A DNA stretch of 64,000 nt from Chloroflexota bacterium (GCA_023381565.1 JAMCRR010000053.1:36558-100557), one strand, 5' to 3'; positions 23,469 through 32,124 are shown, counted from the first letter of the stretch. Notes: generated by a model from the letters alone, not told the origin. Numbers and translations: made by a program.

Positions 23469-24736
23469 CAACAGGGCTTGCTGTCGGTATACCCGCATAC
23501 GATCAGCTGCTCGTACAGATCTGTCAGGCGGGGAGCGACTTTTTCCCAGGCATATCCCAGCGCATAGGCGGCTGCATTCTCTGCCATTTTCCGCCGCAGC
23601 CCAGGGCTCATGATCAGGCGCGACAGGGCGTCGCAGAGGGCATCCGGGTTTCCATCCGGTACATGGAACCCGGTTATGCCATCCTGCACCAGGAAGGCCA
23701 ACCCACCCACTTGCGAAGCTACCACAGGCGTGCCGCAAGCCATCGCTTCCAGCGCTACCATGCCAAACGATTCATAATGGGAAGGCACGACTACCACTTC
23801 CGCAGCCGAGTAGTAATAGGCCAGCGAATCCTGGCTGCGCTTCCCCAGGAAAACCACCAGATCGCCCAACCCCAGGCTGGCCGAAAGCGCCTGCAGGCGC
23901 GCCATTTCCGCCGTCATATCTTCTGGGCTCACATCCGGATCACCGCCGATAATCGCCAGGTAATGCGGGTATACCGACAGCAAGCCCTCCTGGCGCATCA
24001 AGGCGATCGCCCGGATGAGGGTATCGACCCCTTTCAGTGGCTCGATCCGGCCTACGTAGAGGAGCAGGCGCTCCCCCGGTGGAACCCCAACCACCGCCCT
24101 CGCTTCATCTGCCGGGATCGGATAGAAACGGCTGGTATCCACCCCGGGCGGGACGACGGTTATCTTTTCTTTTGGCGCTCCATATAAAAACTGGAGCTGA
24201 GCTTGCTCGGCCAGCGTGGCGGCAACAATTTTATCCGCTTCATGGATCACCACGCGCTCACCTTCCAGGCGGTACTCCCCTTCCATCTCTGCAGTGGAGT
24301 TCGCCACCCGGTTTTTCATCTTTCCCAGCGTGTGGAACATCTGGATAAAGGGAATATTCCAGCTTGCCCTCAGATCTCTGGCTGCCAGGCCGGAGAGCCA
24401 GTAATGGCTATGGATCACATCATAGCGCAGGTTCTTATCGGCGGCAAATGTCAGAATCCCCTCGACATACTGCGGCAGATATCCGGCCAGCTCTTTTTTG
24501 GGGAGAGGGATTTCAGGACCTGCCGGGACGTGCACCACCCGGTTGCCATACCCCAGGTCGTGCAGCACATGGGGCACGTGTTCGTCTTGCGAGCGCGTAA
24601 ATACGTCGACGTGCACTCCCAGGCGGCCTAACTCGCGCGTCAGGTCCCGGACGTACACATTCATACCACCGGTATCTTTCCCGCCCAACGTTGCCAGAGG
24701 GCAGGTATGATAGGATAACATGGCAATATTTAACAA
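23468..24736 (-). CDS. GT4-family glycosyltransferase (MshA/sucrose-phosphate-synthase-like)
   Basis: 422 residues from a TTG start with AGAGG upstream; an ATG five codons later is possible. The N-terminal Rossmann half has 'GGKDTGGMNVYVRDL', a donor/acceptor glycine loop typical of MshA and sucrose-phosphate synthases, and 'VIHSHYWLSGLAA'. The C-terminal half has 'LLYVGRIEPLKGVDTLI', and 'SHYESFGMVALEAMACGTPVVAS', the E-x7-E motif for nucleotide-sugar binding. It retains configuration and probably acts at the membrane inner face or in the cytosol. MshA-like activity (inositol phosphate acceptor) is possible given an MshB/Mca-like protein elsewhere in the window. A polysaccharide role is equally likely. 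Confidence 0.85.
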   Translation of the reverse strand: MLNIAMLSYHTCPLATLGGKDTGGMNVYVRDLTRELGRLGVHVDVFTRSQDEHVPHVLHDLGYGNRVVHVPAGPEIPLPKKELAGYLPQYVEGILTFAADKNLRYDVIHSHYWLSGLAARDLRASWNIPFIQMFHTLGKMKNRVANSTAEMEGEYRLEGERVVIHEADKIVAATLAEQAQLQFLYGAPKEKITVVPPGVDTSRFYPIPADEARAVVGVPPGERLLLYVGRIEPLKGVDTLIRAIALMRQEGLLSVYPHYLAIIGGDPDVSPEDMTAEMARLQALSASLGLGDLVVFLGKRSQDSLAYYYSAAEVVVVPSHYESFGMVALEAMACGTPVVASQVGGLAFLVQDGITGFHVPDGNPDALCDALSRLIMSPGLRRKMAENAAAYALGYAWEKVAPRLTDLYEQLIVCGYTDSKPC

Positions 24737-24763
24737 AGAAATACCTCTTACTAACTTTAAAAC

Positions 24764-24793
24764 TTACCGATTTAGAGCCACTGCTGGTATAAT
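24764..24793 (+). promoter_or_regulatory. Promoter of tRNA-Thr
   Basis: An extended -10, TGGTATAAT with TATAAT at 24788-24793, lies 10 bases before the tRNA 5' end. A poor -35 (TTACCG, 24764-24769) is 18 bases upstream of it. Confidence 0.6.
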
Positions 24794-24803
24794 TTCTGCT
24801 GTT

Positions 24804-24876
24804 GCCACCGTAGCTCAGCCGGCAGAGCAGACGTTTCGTAAACGCCAGGTCAAGGGTTCGATTCCCTTCGGTGGCT
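24804..24876 (+). tRNA. tRNA-Thr (anticodon CGT)
   Basis: A 73-nt cloverleaf. Acceptor GCCACCG pairs with CGGTGGC, D-arm GCTC/GAGC, anticodon loop TTCGTAA with CGT at 24837-24839 (reads ACG), T-arm AAGGG/CCCTT with TTCGATT loop, and discriminator T. The anticodon stem contains one A-C mismatch (second pair). The 3' CCA is not encoded and must be added, consistent with the tRNA nucleotidyltransferase in this window. Confidence 0.95.
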
Positions 24877-25364
24877 CTTTGATTGCTCATAGTTAATGGT
24901 TTTTCCCAATAAAGGAAAAACCAGGTTAGAGCATACTTTATTTCCTCGATATTGTAAATCAATTTAGCCCAGATAGGCAATCACGAAATTATTCTCCTCT
25001 GTAGCCAATACATTCTCTACCTCAATTTGGCATGGGGGGAATTTTCCCTTTTGAGCGAACAAATCTCCCGGTGCATACCCTGATTCTGGGTTTCGCTCGA
25101 TTGATATAGTTCTTCCTATTGGCTGATAAGTATCATTACGAAGAGGGAGTTATTCCCGACGGGACCACCCCCAAATGACTCATATGAACACCATTTTGAG
25201 TAGATTTGTGTAAAATTGTCAGCGGGAGATTGCTCGCAGCCTGGAAGGGCACCAGACTGCTCTCAAAGACATATATTCAAACCAATTAATAGGGATTGTT
25301 GCCACTATATTATCCGTCATGGCCACAAGGAATAATTAAGAAAATAAATGATGTGAGGTGCAAG
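24877..25364. other. Intergenic region between tRNA-Thr and the nitroreductase gene
   Basis: 488 bases with no supportable gene. A perfect hairpin GGTTTTTCC (24898-24906) with GGAAAAACC (24914-24922) lies 22 bases after the tRNA and may end its transcript, although no T-run follows on the plus strand. The remainder shows scattered stops in all frames. A minus-strand ORF here is the reverse complement of the tRNA and is spurious. Confidence 0.5.
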
Positions 25365-25877
25365 ATGAACGTAAGTGAAGCTATTCGTACAAAACGCGCT
25401 GTGCGGAAATTTCGAGATGAGCCTATCCCGACTGAAGCCGTGCAGGCCATCCTGAACGCCGGACGGCGGGCTCAATCAGCCAAGAACCTGCAGCCCTGGC
25501 GGTTCATTGCCATCCAGGATAAAGCCACCTTGAAAGCCCTTTCGGAGATGGGCACTTATGCCGGTCATCTGGCAGACGCGGCTCTGGGAGTCGCCATCCT
25601 GACCCCTGACCCCGCATCACGCTACAGTGTAATGTTCGACGCCGGTCAGGCGGCTGCCTTTATGCAGCTGGCTGCCTGGGAGCTAGGTATCGCATCTTGC
25701 CCGGCCACTATCTATGAGCCTGAAAAAGCCCGCGAGCTGCTGGGTTTCCCAGATGAGCTGCACCTGCGGGTGGCATTCTCCTTCGGATATCCTCTTGATA
25801 AAACTGAGCTCGAGCGCCCTCCCCAGAAAGGCGATCGCCTTGCTCTTGAGGACATTGTCCATTGGGACCGCTGGTAA
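25365..25877 (+). CDS. Nitroreductase-family flavoprotein
   Basis: 170 residues from the ATG at 25365, preceded by GAGGTG; upstream in-frame extension is not needed. The N-terminus 'SEAIRTKRAVRKFRDEPIP' holds the R-S/A-V-R-x-F FMN-phosphate motif, followed by 'NAGRRAQSAKNLQPWRFIAI' (SAxNxQPW) and the late 'AFSFGYP' segment. These enzymes bind FMN and use NAD(P)H, or F420 in some lineages, to reduce varied acceptors. The partner gene downstream is a PPOX-fold protein of a type often F420-dependent. That pairing hints at F420 chemistry but is not proof. Confidence 0.85.
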   Translation: MNVSEAIRTKRAVRKFRDEPIPTEAVQAILNAGRRAQSAKNLQPWRFIAIQDKATLKALSEMGTYAGHLADAALGVAILTPDPASRYSVMFDAGQAAAFMQLAAWELGIASCPATIYEPEKARELLGFPDELHLRVAFSFGYPLDKTELERPPQKGDRLALEDIVHWDRW

Positions 25878-25888
25878 TCCAGATCCGC

Positions 25889-26302
25889 ATGACCGCATGG
25901 GAACGGGATTTTCTCACCCAACATTCGGTTGCCCACCTGGCGACGGTGGACAAACTACACCATCCGCACGCGTTGCCGATTGTGTATGCGTTCGACGGAA
26001 CACGCCTTTACACCCCTCTCGACGCCAAACCTAAGCGGGTAGAGCCATCGCAGCTTCAAAGGGTGCGTGATATCCAGGCCAACCCGCAAGTCGCCATCGT
26101 CGTGGACGAGTACGATATAGAATGGAAGCGCCTGGCTTGGGTTCAGGTGCGCGGAAAAGCAGAAATGGTCGGTGAAGGGGAGTTCTATGAAGCCGGGATC
26201 AGGCTACTTACCGATAAATATAGCCAGTATCGGGTGATGCCGCTCACCGGAAAGCCCCTGATTGTGGTTCTTGTCGAAAAGATATTGAGCTGGAAAATCT
26301 AG
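25889..26302 (+). CDS. Pyridoxamine 5'-phosphate oxidase-fold protein, F420/flavin-binding type
   Basis: 137 residues from the ATG at 25889; a TTG at 25862 inside the preceding gene is an alternative. The split-barrel pattern is visible as 'HSVAHLATVDKLHHPHALPIVYAFDGTRLYTPLDAKPKR', then 'NPQVAIVVDEYD' and 'WVQVRGKAEMV'. This order matches the small class of PPOX proteins predicted to use F420 (Rv0121-like) as recalled from the family. It follows the nitroreductase by 11 nt and is likely co-transcribed. The substrate is unknown. Confidence 0.78.
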   Translation: MTAWERDFLTQHSVAHLATVDKLHHPHALPIVYAFDGTRLYTPLDAKPKRVEPSQLQRVRDIQANPQVAIVVDEYDIEWKRLAWVQVRGKAEMVGEGEFYEAGIRLLTDKYSQYRVMPLTGKPLIVVLVEKILSWKI

Positions 26303-26439
26303 ATACCGGCTATCCCATTTGGCGCAGTGGGTTCAGGCGTTTGTGCGAGAATAGATCCGGCACGCCCATCACATGCCCTTTGGCGATCATAAGGGCAGCC
26401 GGATATCCGGCTATTTCTGATTGCTGCGGGATAAACAGG

Positions 26440-26445
26440 TATAAT
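26440..26445 (+). promoter_or_regulatory. -10 element of uridine kinase (leaderless type)
   Basis: A perfect TATAAT in the context AGGTATAAT ends six bases before the ATG at 26452, so transcription should start at or next to the A of the start codon. No Shine-Dalgarno is present. Confidence 0.6.
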
Positions 26446-26451
26446 ATTTTC

Positions 26452-27093
26452 ATGCCCAAACCTGAAATCCCAATCATCATCGGCATCGCCGGGGGATCAA
26501 GTTCCGGTAAGACGACTGTGGCAAACATTGTTCTGCAGCGGGTTGGCGCCCACCGCATTGCTTACCTGCCCCACGATGCATACTACAAAGACCTGCGCGA
26601 CCTGGCGCCTCTCCACCGCGCAGAAATTAACTTCGATCATCCCGATTCGTTAGAGACCGACCTGCTGGCCAAGCACATCCAGCAGCTAAAGAATTGGGAG
26701 CCGGTCGAGATGCCGGTCTACGATTTCACCACCGATACCCGCACAGATAAGACCGTGCGCATCGAACCTATGCGGGTGATCATCGTCGAAGGCATATTAA
26801 TCTTCGGTGAGCGCATCTTGCGCGAGCTTTTCGACGTCAAAATTTTCGTGGATACCGACGCAGATATTCGTTTCATCCGCCGCCTGCAACGTGATATCGC
26901 CGAACGCGGGCGGACGATGGATACGGTTATCCATCAGTATCTCACCACCGTGCGCCCAATGCACCTGGAGTTCGTAGAACCTTCCAAGCGTTATGCAGAC
27001 GTCATCATTCCGGAAGGGGGCTTGAACACCGTAGCCATGGATATGGTCATTGCCCGCATCGAGTCGTTATTGCAATCGCCTCCGAAAGAATGA
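26452..27093 (+). CDS. udk: Uridine kinase
   Basis: 213 residues from the ATG at 26452; a longer frame begins upstream of the promoter. Walker A is GGSSSGKTT near residue 12. 'LPHDAYYKDL', 'NFDHPDSLE' and 'MPVYDFTTDTRTD' are nucleoside-site motifs, and 'RFIRRLQRDIAERGR' is the lid. The enzyme phosphorylates uridine and cytidine with ATP or GTP in pyrimidine salvage. The VTT membrane-protein gene begins one base after its stop codon. Confidence 0.93.
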   Translation: MPKPEIPIIIGIAGGSSSGKTTVANIVLQRVGAHRIAYLPHDAYYKDLRDLAPLHRAEINFDHPDSLETDLLAKHIQQLKNWEPVEMPVYDFTTDTRTDKTVRIEPMRVIIVEGILIFGERILRELFDVKIFVDTDADIRFIRRLQRDIAERGRTMDTVIHQYLTTVRPMHLEFVEPSKRYADVIIPEGGLNTVAMDMVIARIESLLQSPPKE

Positions 27094-27094
27094 C

Positions 27095-27637
27095 ATGCTG
27101 GCAAACCGGCGCACCAATCTTTTCCGCCTGGTCACCCTTCTCTTCGTTATCGCGATAACCACCCTGGTTTTTATCTACCGAGAGCAGGCTGCTCAATTGC
27201 AGGGGTATGGTTATCCGGGGATCTTCCTCCTGTCCATTGTGGCAAATGCCACCGTGATCATCCCGGTCCCCGGGGTGCTGCTGACATCTGCCATGGGAGC
27301 AGTCTTTAACCCCCTGGGGGTAGCAATTGCCGCTGGAAGCGGAGCCGCTCTGGGGGAACTCACCGGTTATATGGCGGGTTTCAGCGGGCAGGCGGTAGTC
27401 GAAAATACGAAAAGGTACGAAACCCTGACACACTGGATGCAGAAATACGGCGACATCACCATCATGCTCCTGGCGTTGGTTCCAAATCCGTTATTCGACC
27501 TGGCTGGGATTACCGCCGGCACCTTGAAGCTGCCGGTTAACCGGTTTTTATTCTGGTGCTGGTTGGGAAAAATTGGCAAGATGCTGCTTTTTGCGTACGC
27601 GGGCTCGTCAATCATGAAGTTTTTCCCGGGCGGCTAG
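27095..27637 (+). CDS. VTT-domain (DedA/SNARE-associated Golgi protein-like) membrane protein
   Basis: 180 residues from the ATG at 27095, one base after udk. Hydrophobic segments lie near 12-30, 40-65, 70-90, 125-150 and 155-175. The conserved core is 'FLLSIVANATVIIPVPGVLLTSAMGAVFNPL', then 'AALGELTGYMAG' and a late 'LAGITAGTLKLPVNRFLFWCWLGKIGK', matching YqaA-type VTT proteins, which act in lipid or proton-coupled transport at the inner membrane. Its 3' end overlaps the converging DUF4129 gene by 26 bp. Confidence 0.8.
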   Translation: MLANRRTNLFRLVTLLFVIAITTLVFIYREQAAQLQGYGYPGIFLLSIVANATVIIPVPGVLLTSAMGAVFNPLGVAIAAGSGAALGELTGYMAGFSGQAVVENTKRYETLTHWMQKYGDITIMLLALVPNPLFDLAGITAGTLKLPVNRFLFWCWLGKIGKMLLFAYAGSSIMKFFPGG

Positions 27638-29105
27638 GGGATTCGTTCACCCGGTTTCTTTTTTGCCGGGCGCTTTTCACGGTTTGCCGGATGCGCCGCC
27701 AGGCTGCTTCCACAGCTTCGACTTCTTCACTCGTCTCAGCCGCCTCCCCGTAACGCACTCGCAGGTACGCTTGCGTAATACCGGCCAGCTCCGCGCCTGA
27801 GGACGGAAAAGTCAGGTTTAACGCGGGCAGGAACTCCAGCGGGGTTGCCGCAGCCGGGCGTGGTTGGCCCAGGTCCGCAGACAGCTTCATCAGACGTGAA
27901 TAGATCCAGCGGATGCGCATGGCAGCCAGCATCCGTCCTGCCCGATTCATTCCCAGATACCCCGAGAGGCCGTCCGCTACGCCTTGCAGACGCCTGTGTA
28001 GCGCCTCCTGCCATAAATGCAGGAAATCCTCTGCGCTCAAGATGCTTTCTGGCGCTTCTTCCTCCCTGTGTCGATCTCGCCATATTTTCCAGCTCAAGCC
28101 CAGAAGAATAACTACGGCCACCAGGATCAAGATCCCCCATAGGACTGCGGGTTTGGCAGCTTCAAGCTTGTCGACCAGATCACCCAAGGCGGAAGGGACT
28201 GGCCGAATCTGCTGCAGCGCCTGCAAATCCTGCTGCAGCTTTGCCAGGCTGATAAAGATCGAAAATTGGGCCAGAAGCTTCTGGATCAAGGGGAGAAGAA
28301 ATAAAAATAAGAACATGAGCGGTGCGGCAAGCATTAACATCAGTCCGATGATGATTTGCAGAACCAGCAATATCGCGCTGGAAAGCAGCGCGAGGCCGCT
28401 TCCCTGGATCCAGACCGACGGGGCCAACCCCAAACCGGATACCAGCAGAGAAACCACGCCAATCCCCGCGATCCAACCCCAACGCAACTTGATCGTCTTC
28501 CCCCCTCGCCCGCGCTCCGATTCGTGGATGCGCCCGACGCTCATGGCGATCATCCCACTGAACAAAAACACGAATATTGCCAGTAGCACGGTTTGATTGC
28601 CGAGCAACTGTGGGAAAATCCCATAGACGAAGATGATCATTGCTCCAATCTGGAAGCTGCTCAAGACCCTGTCCACGCCAAAAGACCTGCGTGCCATGCT
28701 GACTCCCCTGCGCCAGACGAGCAAGATCGCCAGCATCACCCAAAACTCTGCGGGGATGACATTCAATTCAGCAAAAGCGACGATCAACTTTAACGCCATG
28801 CTCCAGGGAGAGAGCATTAGCGGTGTATACACCAGGAACAGGAGCGCCAGGTATAGGCTCAGCAGGATCAAAACGGCAAACAAAATCCGGCGGTATACTG
28901 CCCGGACTTCGAAGGTATTCATCATGCGGGCCAGGAAGTATGCGGCAAGCAAGATGCTGCCCAGAAAAAGAAACGTTTTGCCGTAAGATACTCCACGGCT
29001 GATTTGCGATAGCGCAGAATACCACAGGCTCATCCAGCTTAACTCCATCGCCATCCATCCCAGAGTAGCGGCTTCGCGCCAGGGAGAGAAGAAAACCTCC
29101 TTCAT
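27612..29105 (-). CDS. Multi-spanning membrane protein with C-terminal DUF4129-like region
   Basis: 497 residues from the ATG at 29105, preceded by CAGGAG; a GTG at 29135 would overlap the DUF58 gene. At least eight hydrophobic helices fill residues 1-270, another lies near 330-355, and the soluble C-terminus carries 'ESILSAEDFLHLWQEALHRRLQG' and 'TPLEFLPALN...ITQAYLRVRYGEAAETSEEVEAVEAAWRRIR', the DUF4129 helical pattern. It is the third gene after MoxR and DUF58. In related cassettes a transglutaminase-domain membrane protein is usual here, but no transglutaminase Cys-His-Asp set is visible in this one. Likely envelope function. Confidence 0.7.
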   Translation of the reverse strand: MKEVFFSPWREAATLGWMAMELSWMSLWYSALSQISRGVSYGKTFLFLGSILLAAYFLARMMNTFEVRAVYRRILFAVLILLSLYLALLFLVYTPLMLSPWSMALKLIVAFAELNVIPAEFWVMLAILLVWRRGVSMARRSFGVDRVLSSFQIGAMIIFVYGIFPQLLGNQTVLLAIFVFLFSGMIAMSVGRIHESERGRGGKTIKLRWGWIAGIGVVSLLVSGLGLAPSVWIQGSGLALLSSAILLVLQIIIGLMLMLAAPLMFLFLFLLPLIQKLLAQFSIFISLAKLQQDLQALQQIRPVPSALGDLVDKLEAAKPAVLWGILILVAVVILLGLSWKIWRDRHREEEAPESILSAEDFLHLWQEALHRRLQGVADGLSGYLGMNRAGRMLAAMRIRWIYSRLMKLSADLGQPRPAAATPLEFLPALNLTFPSSGAELAGITQAYLRVRYGEAAETSEEVEAVEAAWRRIRQTVKSARQKRNRVNESPSRPGKTS

Positions 29106-29131
29106 GCGATCTCCTGACAAACGGATCGTAT

Positions 29132-30328
29132 TCACTTCGACTCCGGTTTGAAGGGCAAATGCACCGTACGAACCCCAGGGATTGGCGGCGGCGCTTTCGC
29201 TTCGAGTGAGATGAGTGTCATGTGTTTGCGATATTTACGCAACCGCCCCAGGGTTTCACTCAGCTCGGGGGGCACGAGGGCAGTCACAATCACCACCGTG
29301 GCGCCATATGGGATCTCTGACATGGACTTCAATAACAGCTTCTCGAAAGGCGCCGTGATAAACGGAGTGACCTCCGCCAGGGCTTGCAGCAGCCTGACCA
29401 GCTGTTTGGGGGACCGTCCAGGGAGCATGCGGAAGGGCTGGTCTGCACGGGCCAGGCAGCCGTTCGAGAGCAGCCCGACGGCGTACCCGGTGCGCATACC
29501 CTGGTAAACCAGGGTTGCAGCCATCTTGATCAGATGCTCGAGAAGGGGCGGGTAAATTCCCTCCCAATAATGAGGGAATGTAGCTACATTCAAGCAAACG
29601 AACATCACTTGAGAGGTAACAGGCTGGTAAATTTTCGACTGCAGCTCTCCGGTGTGCGCCGTAGCAGGCCAGTGGATGCGCCGAAACTCATCTTCGGGCT
29701 GATACTCTCGCACGCCCATTTGGCGGTTGGGATCCTCGAAAAGCCGCCGGTGTGCCTGACGGTCGCCAAATGGGTCGTCAGCGAGCAGCTTAAATTCGGA
29801 GAACGGCAGAAGCTCAGGAAAAACGGTCAACGCTTCTCGGGCGCCAGCCTGCTGCCGTTGTTCGTACATGCCGAACAGGTCTCCAGAAGAGAGCTGCACC
29901 GGCCCGATACGGTAATATCCACGGTTGCGGAACGACAGTGTGTAAGAGCGGCTGGTGCGTTCAAACCAGCGCAGAGAGAATATATGCGTCAAGTAGCCCT
30001 CATCGGGGATGTGTGAAGGCGCCAACAGGCTGAGATCTTCTGGTCCAACCGCTTTGGGCCAGGGATCTTCAGTCCGCAGCCAGGAAACCGGTAAAAGCTT
30101 GCGGTTCTCGATCTCGACTTTCACCGAGGTGGTTTCTCCGGGGAACCCCCGATTGTAGTGAAAGCGCCGCCGGTAGATCACCCCATCTAAAGCATGGCGC
30201 TCCCACCAGGAAGCTGCGGCGAGAATCACTCCCAGGGCAACCGGGAGAATGACTAAAAGAGGCAGCTGGAAAACCGCTCCGAGGACAAACATCAAAGCCA
30301 GGAAGGGCACCCAGCTCTTGAGGGGCAT
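29132..30328 (-). CDS. DUF58-domain protein (membrane-anchored, VWA-like)
   Basis: 398 residues from the ATG at 30328 in a TGATG overlap with the MoxR stop; GGAGG precedes it. Two hydrophobic helices span about residues 7-42. The central part has 'GVREYQPEDEFRRIHWPATAHTGELQSKIYQP', the DUF58 signature (R-x-Y-x-P-G/E-D-x-x-R-x-I-x-W). A degenerate VWA-like domain follows ('QVMFVCLNV', 'VVIVTALVP'). DUF58 proteins work with MoxR ATPases in envelope or secreted-enzyme maturation. Confidence 0.88.
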   Translation of the reverse strand: MPLKSWVPFLALMFVLGAVFQLPLLVILPVALGVILAAASWWERHALDGVIYRRRFHYNRGFPGETTSVKVEIENRKLLPVSWLRTEDPWPKAVGPEDLSLLAPSHIPDEGYLTHIFSLRWFERTSRSYTLSFRNRGYYRIGPVQLSSGDLFGMYEQRQQAGAREALTVFPELLPFSEFKLLADDPFGDRQAHRRLFEDPNRQMGVREYQPEDEFRRIHWPATAHTGELQSKIYQPVTSQVMFVCLNVATFPHYWEGIYPPLLEHLIKMAATLVYQGMRTGYAVGLLSNGCLARADQPFRMLPGRSPKQLVRLLQALAEVTPFITAPFEKLLLKSMSEIPYGATVVIVTALVPPELSETLGRLRKYRKHMTLISLEAKAPPPIPGVRTVHLPFKPESK

Positions 30329-31263
30329 CACACCTCCACAGGAACGGGAACCTCAGCCACGATATCGGCTACCAGCTCTTCGGGCCGCCGCCCGCGCAGT
30401 TGGGCTTGCGAGGAAACCATCAGGCGGTGGCACAATACGTAAGGGGCCATCGTTTTCACGTCATCCGGGAGGACAAATCCCCGGCCGTGGATCGCCGCCC
30501 ATCCCTGGGAGGCTTGATAGAGCGCAAGCGTGGCGCGCGGGCTGGCTCCCAGATCGATCTCTTCGTGTTCGCGCGTCGCCCGAGCCACCCGCACCACGTA
30601 ATCTCGCACCGACGCTTCCACTTTCACCTGCCGGCGTTCTCCCTGCATGGCAATAATCTCTTCCGGGGTGGTCACTGCGGTTAGTTCGGGCAAGGGATCA
30701 GACACCCTGAAGCGCTCCAATAGCCTGTTTTCGTCTTCCTGGGAAGGGTAGCCGATGGCAATGCGCATCAAGAAGCGGTCGATCTGCGCCTCGGGCAAGG
30801 GGAAGGTACCCTCCAGCTCGACCGGGTTCTGTGTGGCCAGCACCAGGAATGGCCTCGGCAGGTGGCGCGTGACCCCATCGACGGTAAACTGCTGTTCTTG
30901 CATGGCTTCCAGCAGCGCAGACTGTGTGCGCGGGGTCGCCCGGTTGATCTCGTCGGCCAGGAGAACCTGGCTCATCAATGGACCCTGGCGGAATTCAAAC
31001 TCCTGGTTTTTCTGGTTGAACCAGCTGTGACCGGTCACATCCGAAGGCAGCAGATCGGGCGTGAACTGCAAACGGTGGAAGCTGCAGCCTAAAGATACCG
31101 CCAGGGCGCGTGCCAGCGTGGTTTTGCCAATGCCGGGTACATCTTCGAGCAAAATGTGCCCTTCACAAAGCACAGAAACCAGGGTAAGCTGGATGACCTC
31201 TTCTTTTCCAACGATTACTTTTTGAACGTTGTCACAGATGCGACGTGCCAGAGACTCGATCAA
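30328..31263 (-). CDS. MoxR-family AAA+ ATPase
   Basis: 311 residues from a TTG start with GAGG upstream. Walker A is EDVPGIGKTTLA near residue 40, Walker B is 'VLLADEINRATPRTQSALLEAM', and 'VLATQNPVELEGTFPLPEAQIDRFLMR' is the sensor 1/arginine region; all are textbook MoxR/RavA-type. It heads a cassette of ATPase, DUF58 and DUF4129 genes that overlap or nearly so, and probably remodels or inserts partner proteins at the membrane. It is distinct from the CoxD-like ATPase at 17852. Confidence 0.93.
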   Translation of the reverse strand: MIESLARRICDNVQKVIVGKEEVIQLTLVSVLCEGHILLEDVPGIGKTTLARALAVSLGCSFHRLQFTPDLLPSDVTGHSWFNQKNQEFEFRQGPLMSQVLLADEINRATPRTQSALLEAMQEQQFTVDGVTRHLPRPFLVLATQNPVELEGTFPLPEAQIDRFLMRIAIGYPSQEDENRLLERFRVSDPLPELTAVTTPEEIIAMQGERRQVKVEASVRDYVVRVARATREHEEIDLGASPRATLALYQASQGWAAIHGRGFVLPDDVKTMAPYVLCHRLMVSSQAQLRGRRPEELVADIVAEVPVPVEV

Positions 31264-31377
31264 TTCTTCATTCCTCGAATGCGGATATCAGATCGTTCTA
31301 TCCAGGTACGACTCACAATACCTTAAGGAATCCGATCAAACACTCATTGAGGTCCTTCCACTATTCTACACCATAGG

Positions 31378-31383
31378 TATAAT
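31378..31383 (+). promoter_or_regulatory. -10 element of rsmG (leaderless type)
   Basis: TATAAT in the context AGGTATAAT ends six bases before the ATG at 31390, with no Shine-Dalgarno. The -35 region is poorly conserved. Confidence 0.55.
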
Positions 31384-31389
31384 TTGATT

Positions 31390-32124
31390 ATGGACCTGGT
31401 CCAATTCCGGCAGAACGTGCAATCAAAACTGGGCATCCAGCTTTCTTCGAACCAGATCGAGAACTTTCGACGTTATGAAGAGGAGTTGTTTGCCTGGAAT
31501 GAGGAGTTTAATCTCACTGCCATCCGCGACCGCCCGGGGGTGCGCGTCAAACATTTTCTCGATTCGCTGACCTGTACGATTGCCTTTCGCGACGCCCCAC
31601 CTGCGCGCCTGATCGACGTAGGCACCGGGGCGGGTTTCCCCGGCATCCCGCTCAAGATCGTCCAACCTTCGCTTCGGCTGACCCTGGTGGAATCAGTTGG
31701 AAAGAAAGCCGATTTTTGCCGTCACGTGGTGAACAAGCTCCATTTGGAAGGCGTGGAAGTCCTTCAGGCCCGCGCTGAAGAAATCGGCCAGATGCCTGCC
31801 TACCGTGAGCGCTTTGATTGGGCAGTCGCCCGGGCCGTTGCATCGCTGCCGGTGCTTTTGGAATATTTACTCCCACTGGTAAAAATCGGCGGCCGCGCTC
31901 TGGCGCAGAAGGGAGAGAGCGGTCCAGCGGAAGTTCAGGGATCGGGCCGCGCTCTGCAGCTCCTGGGGGGAGCCCTGAGGCAGGTTATCCCGGTAAACTT
32001 ACCGGGCGTCGCCGAAGACCGCTACCTGGTCGTAATCGATAAGGTGGTGGCTACGCCGGCCCAATACCCCCGGCGGGCAGGGGCGCCAGCCAAGCGACCC
32101 TTGGTATTGACTGGATCAGGCTGA
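31390..32124 (+). CDS. rsmG: 16S rRNA (guanine-N7)-methyltransferase G
   Basis: 244 residues from the ATG at 31390. The GidB fold is shown by 'FNLTAIRD' with the rRNA-binding N-terminus, then the SAM motif 'LIDVGTGAGFPGIPLKIVQP', 'LTLVESVGKKADFCRHVV' and 'WAVARAVASLPVLLEYLLPLVKIGG'. It methylates G527 (E. coli numbering) of 16S rRNA with SAM, and its loss gives low-level streptomycin resistance in other bacteria. The end overlaps convergent recF by 9 bp. Confidence 0.94.
   Translation: MDLVQFRQNVQSKLGIQLSSNQIENFRRYEEELFAWNEEFNLTAIRDRPGVRVKHFLDSLTCTIAFRDAPPARLIDVGTGAGFPGIPLKIVQPSLRLTLVESVGKKADFCRHVVNKLHLEGVEVLQARAEEIGQMPAYRERFDWAVARAVASLPVLLEYLLPLVKIGGRALAQKGESGPAEVQGSGRALQLLGGALRQVIPVNLPGVAEDRYLVVIDKVVATPAQYPRRAGAPAKRPLVLTGSG

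Noticed and set aside
24513..24980. Minus-strand frame with a 'TEGNRTLDLAFTKRLLCRLSYGG' type segment
   Set aside because: This is the reverse complement of tRNA-Thr read as protein, a common false ORF.
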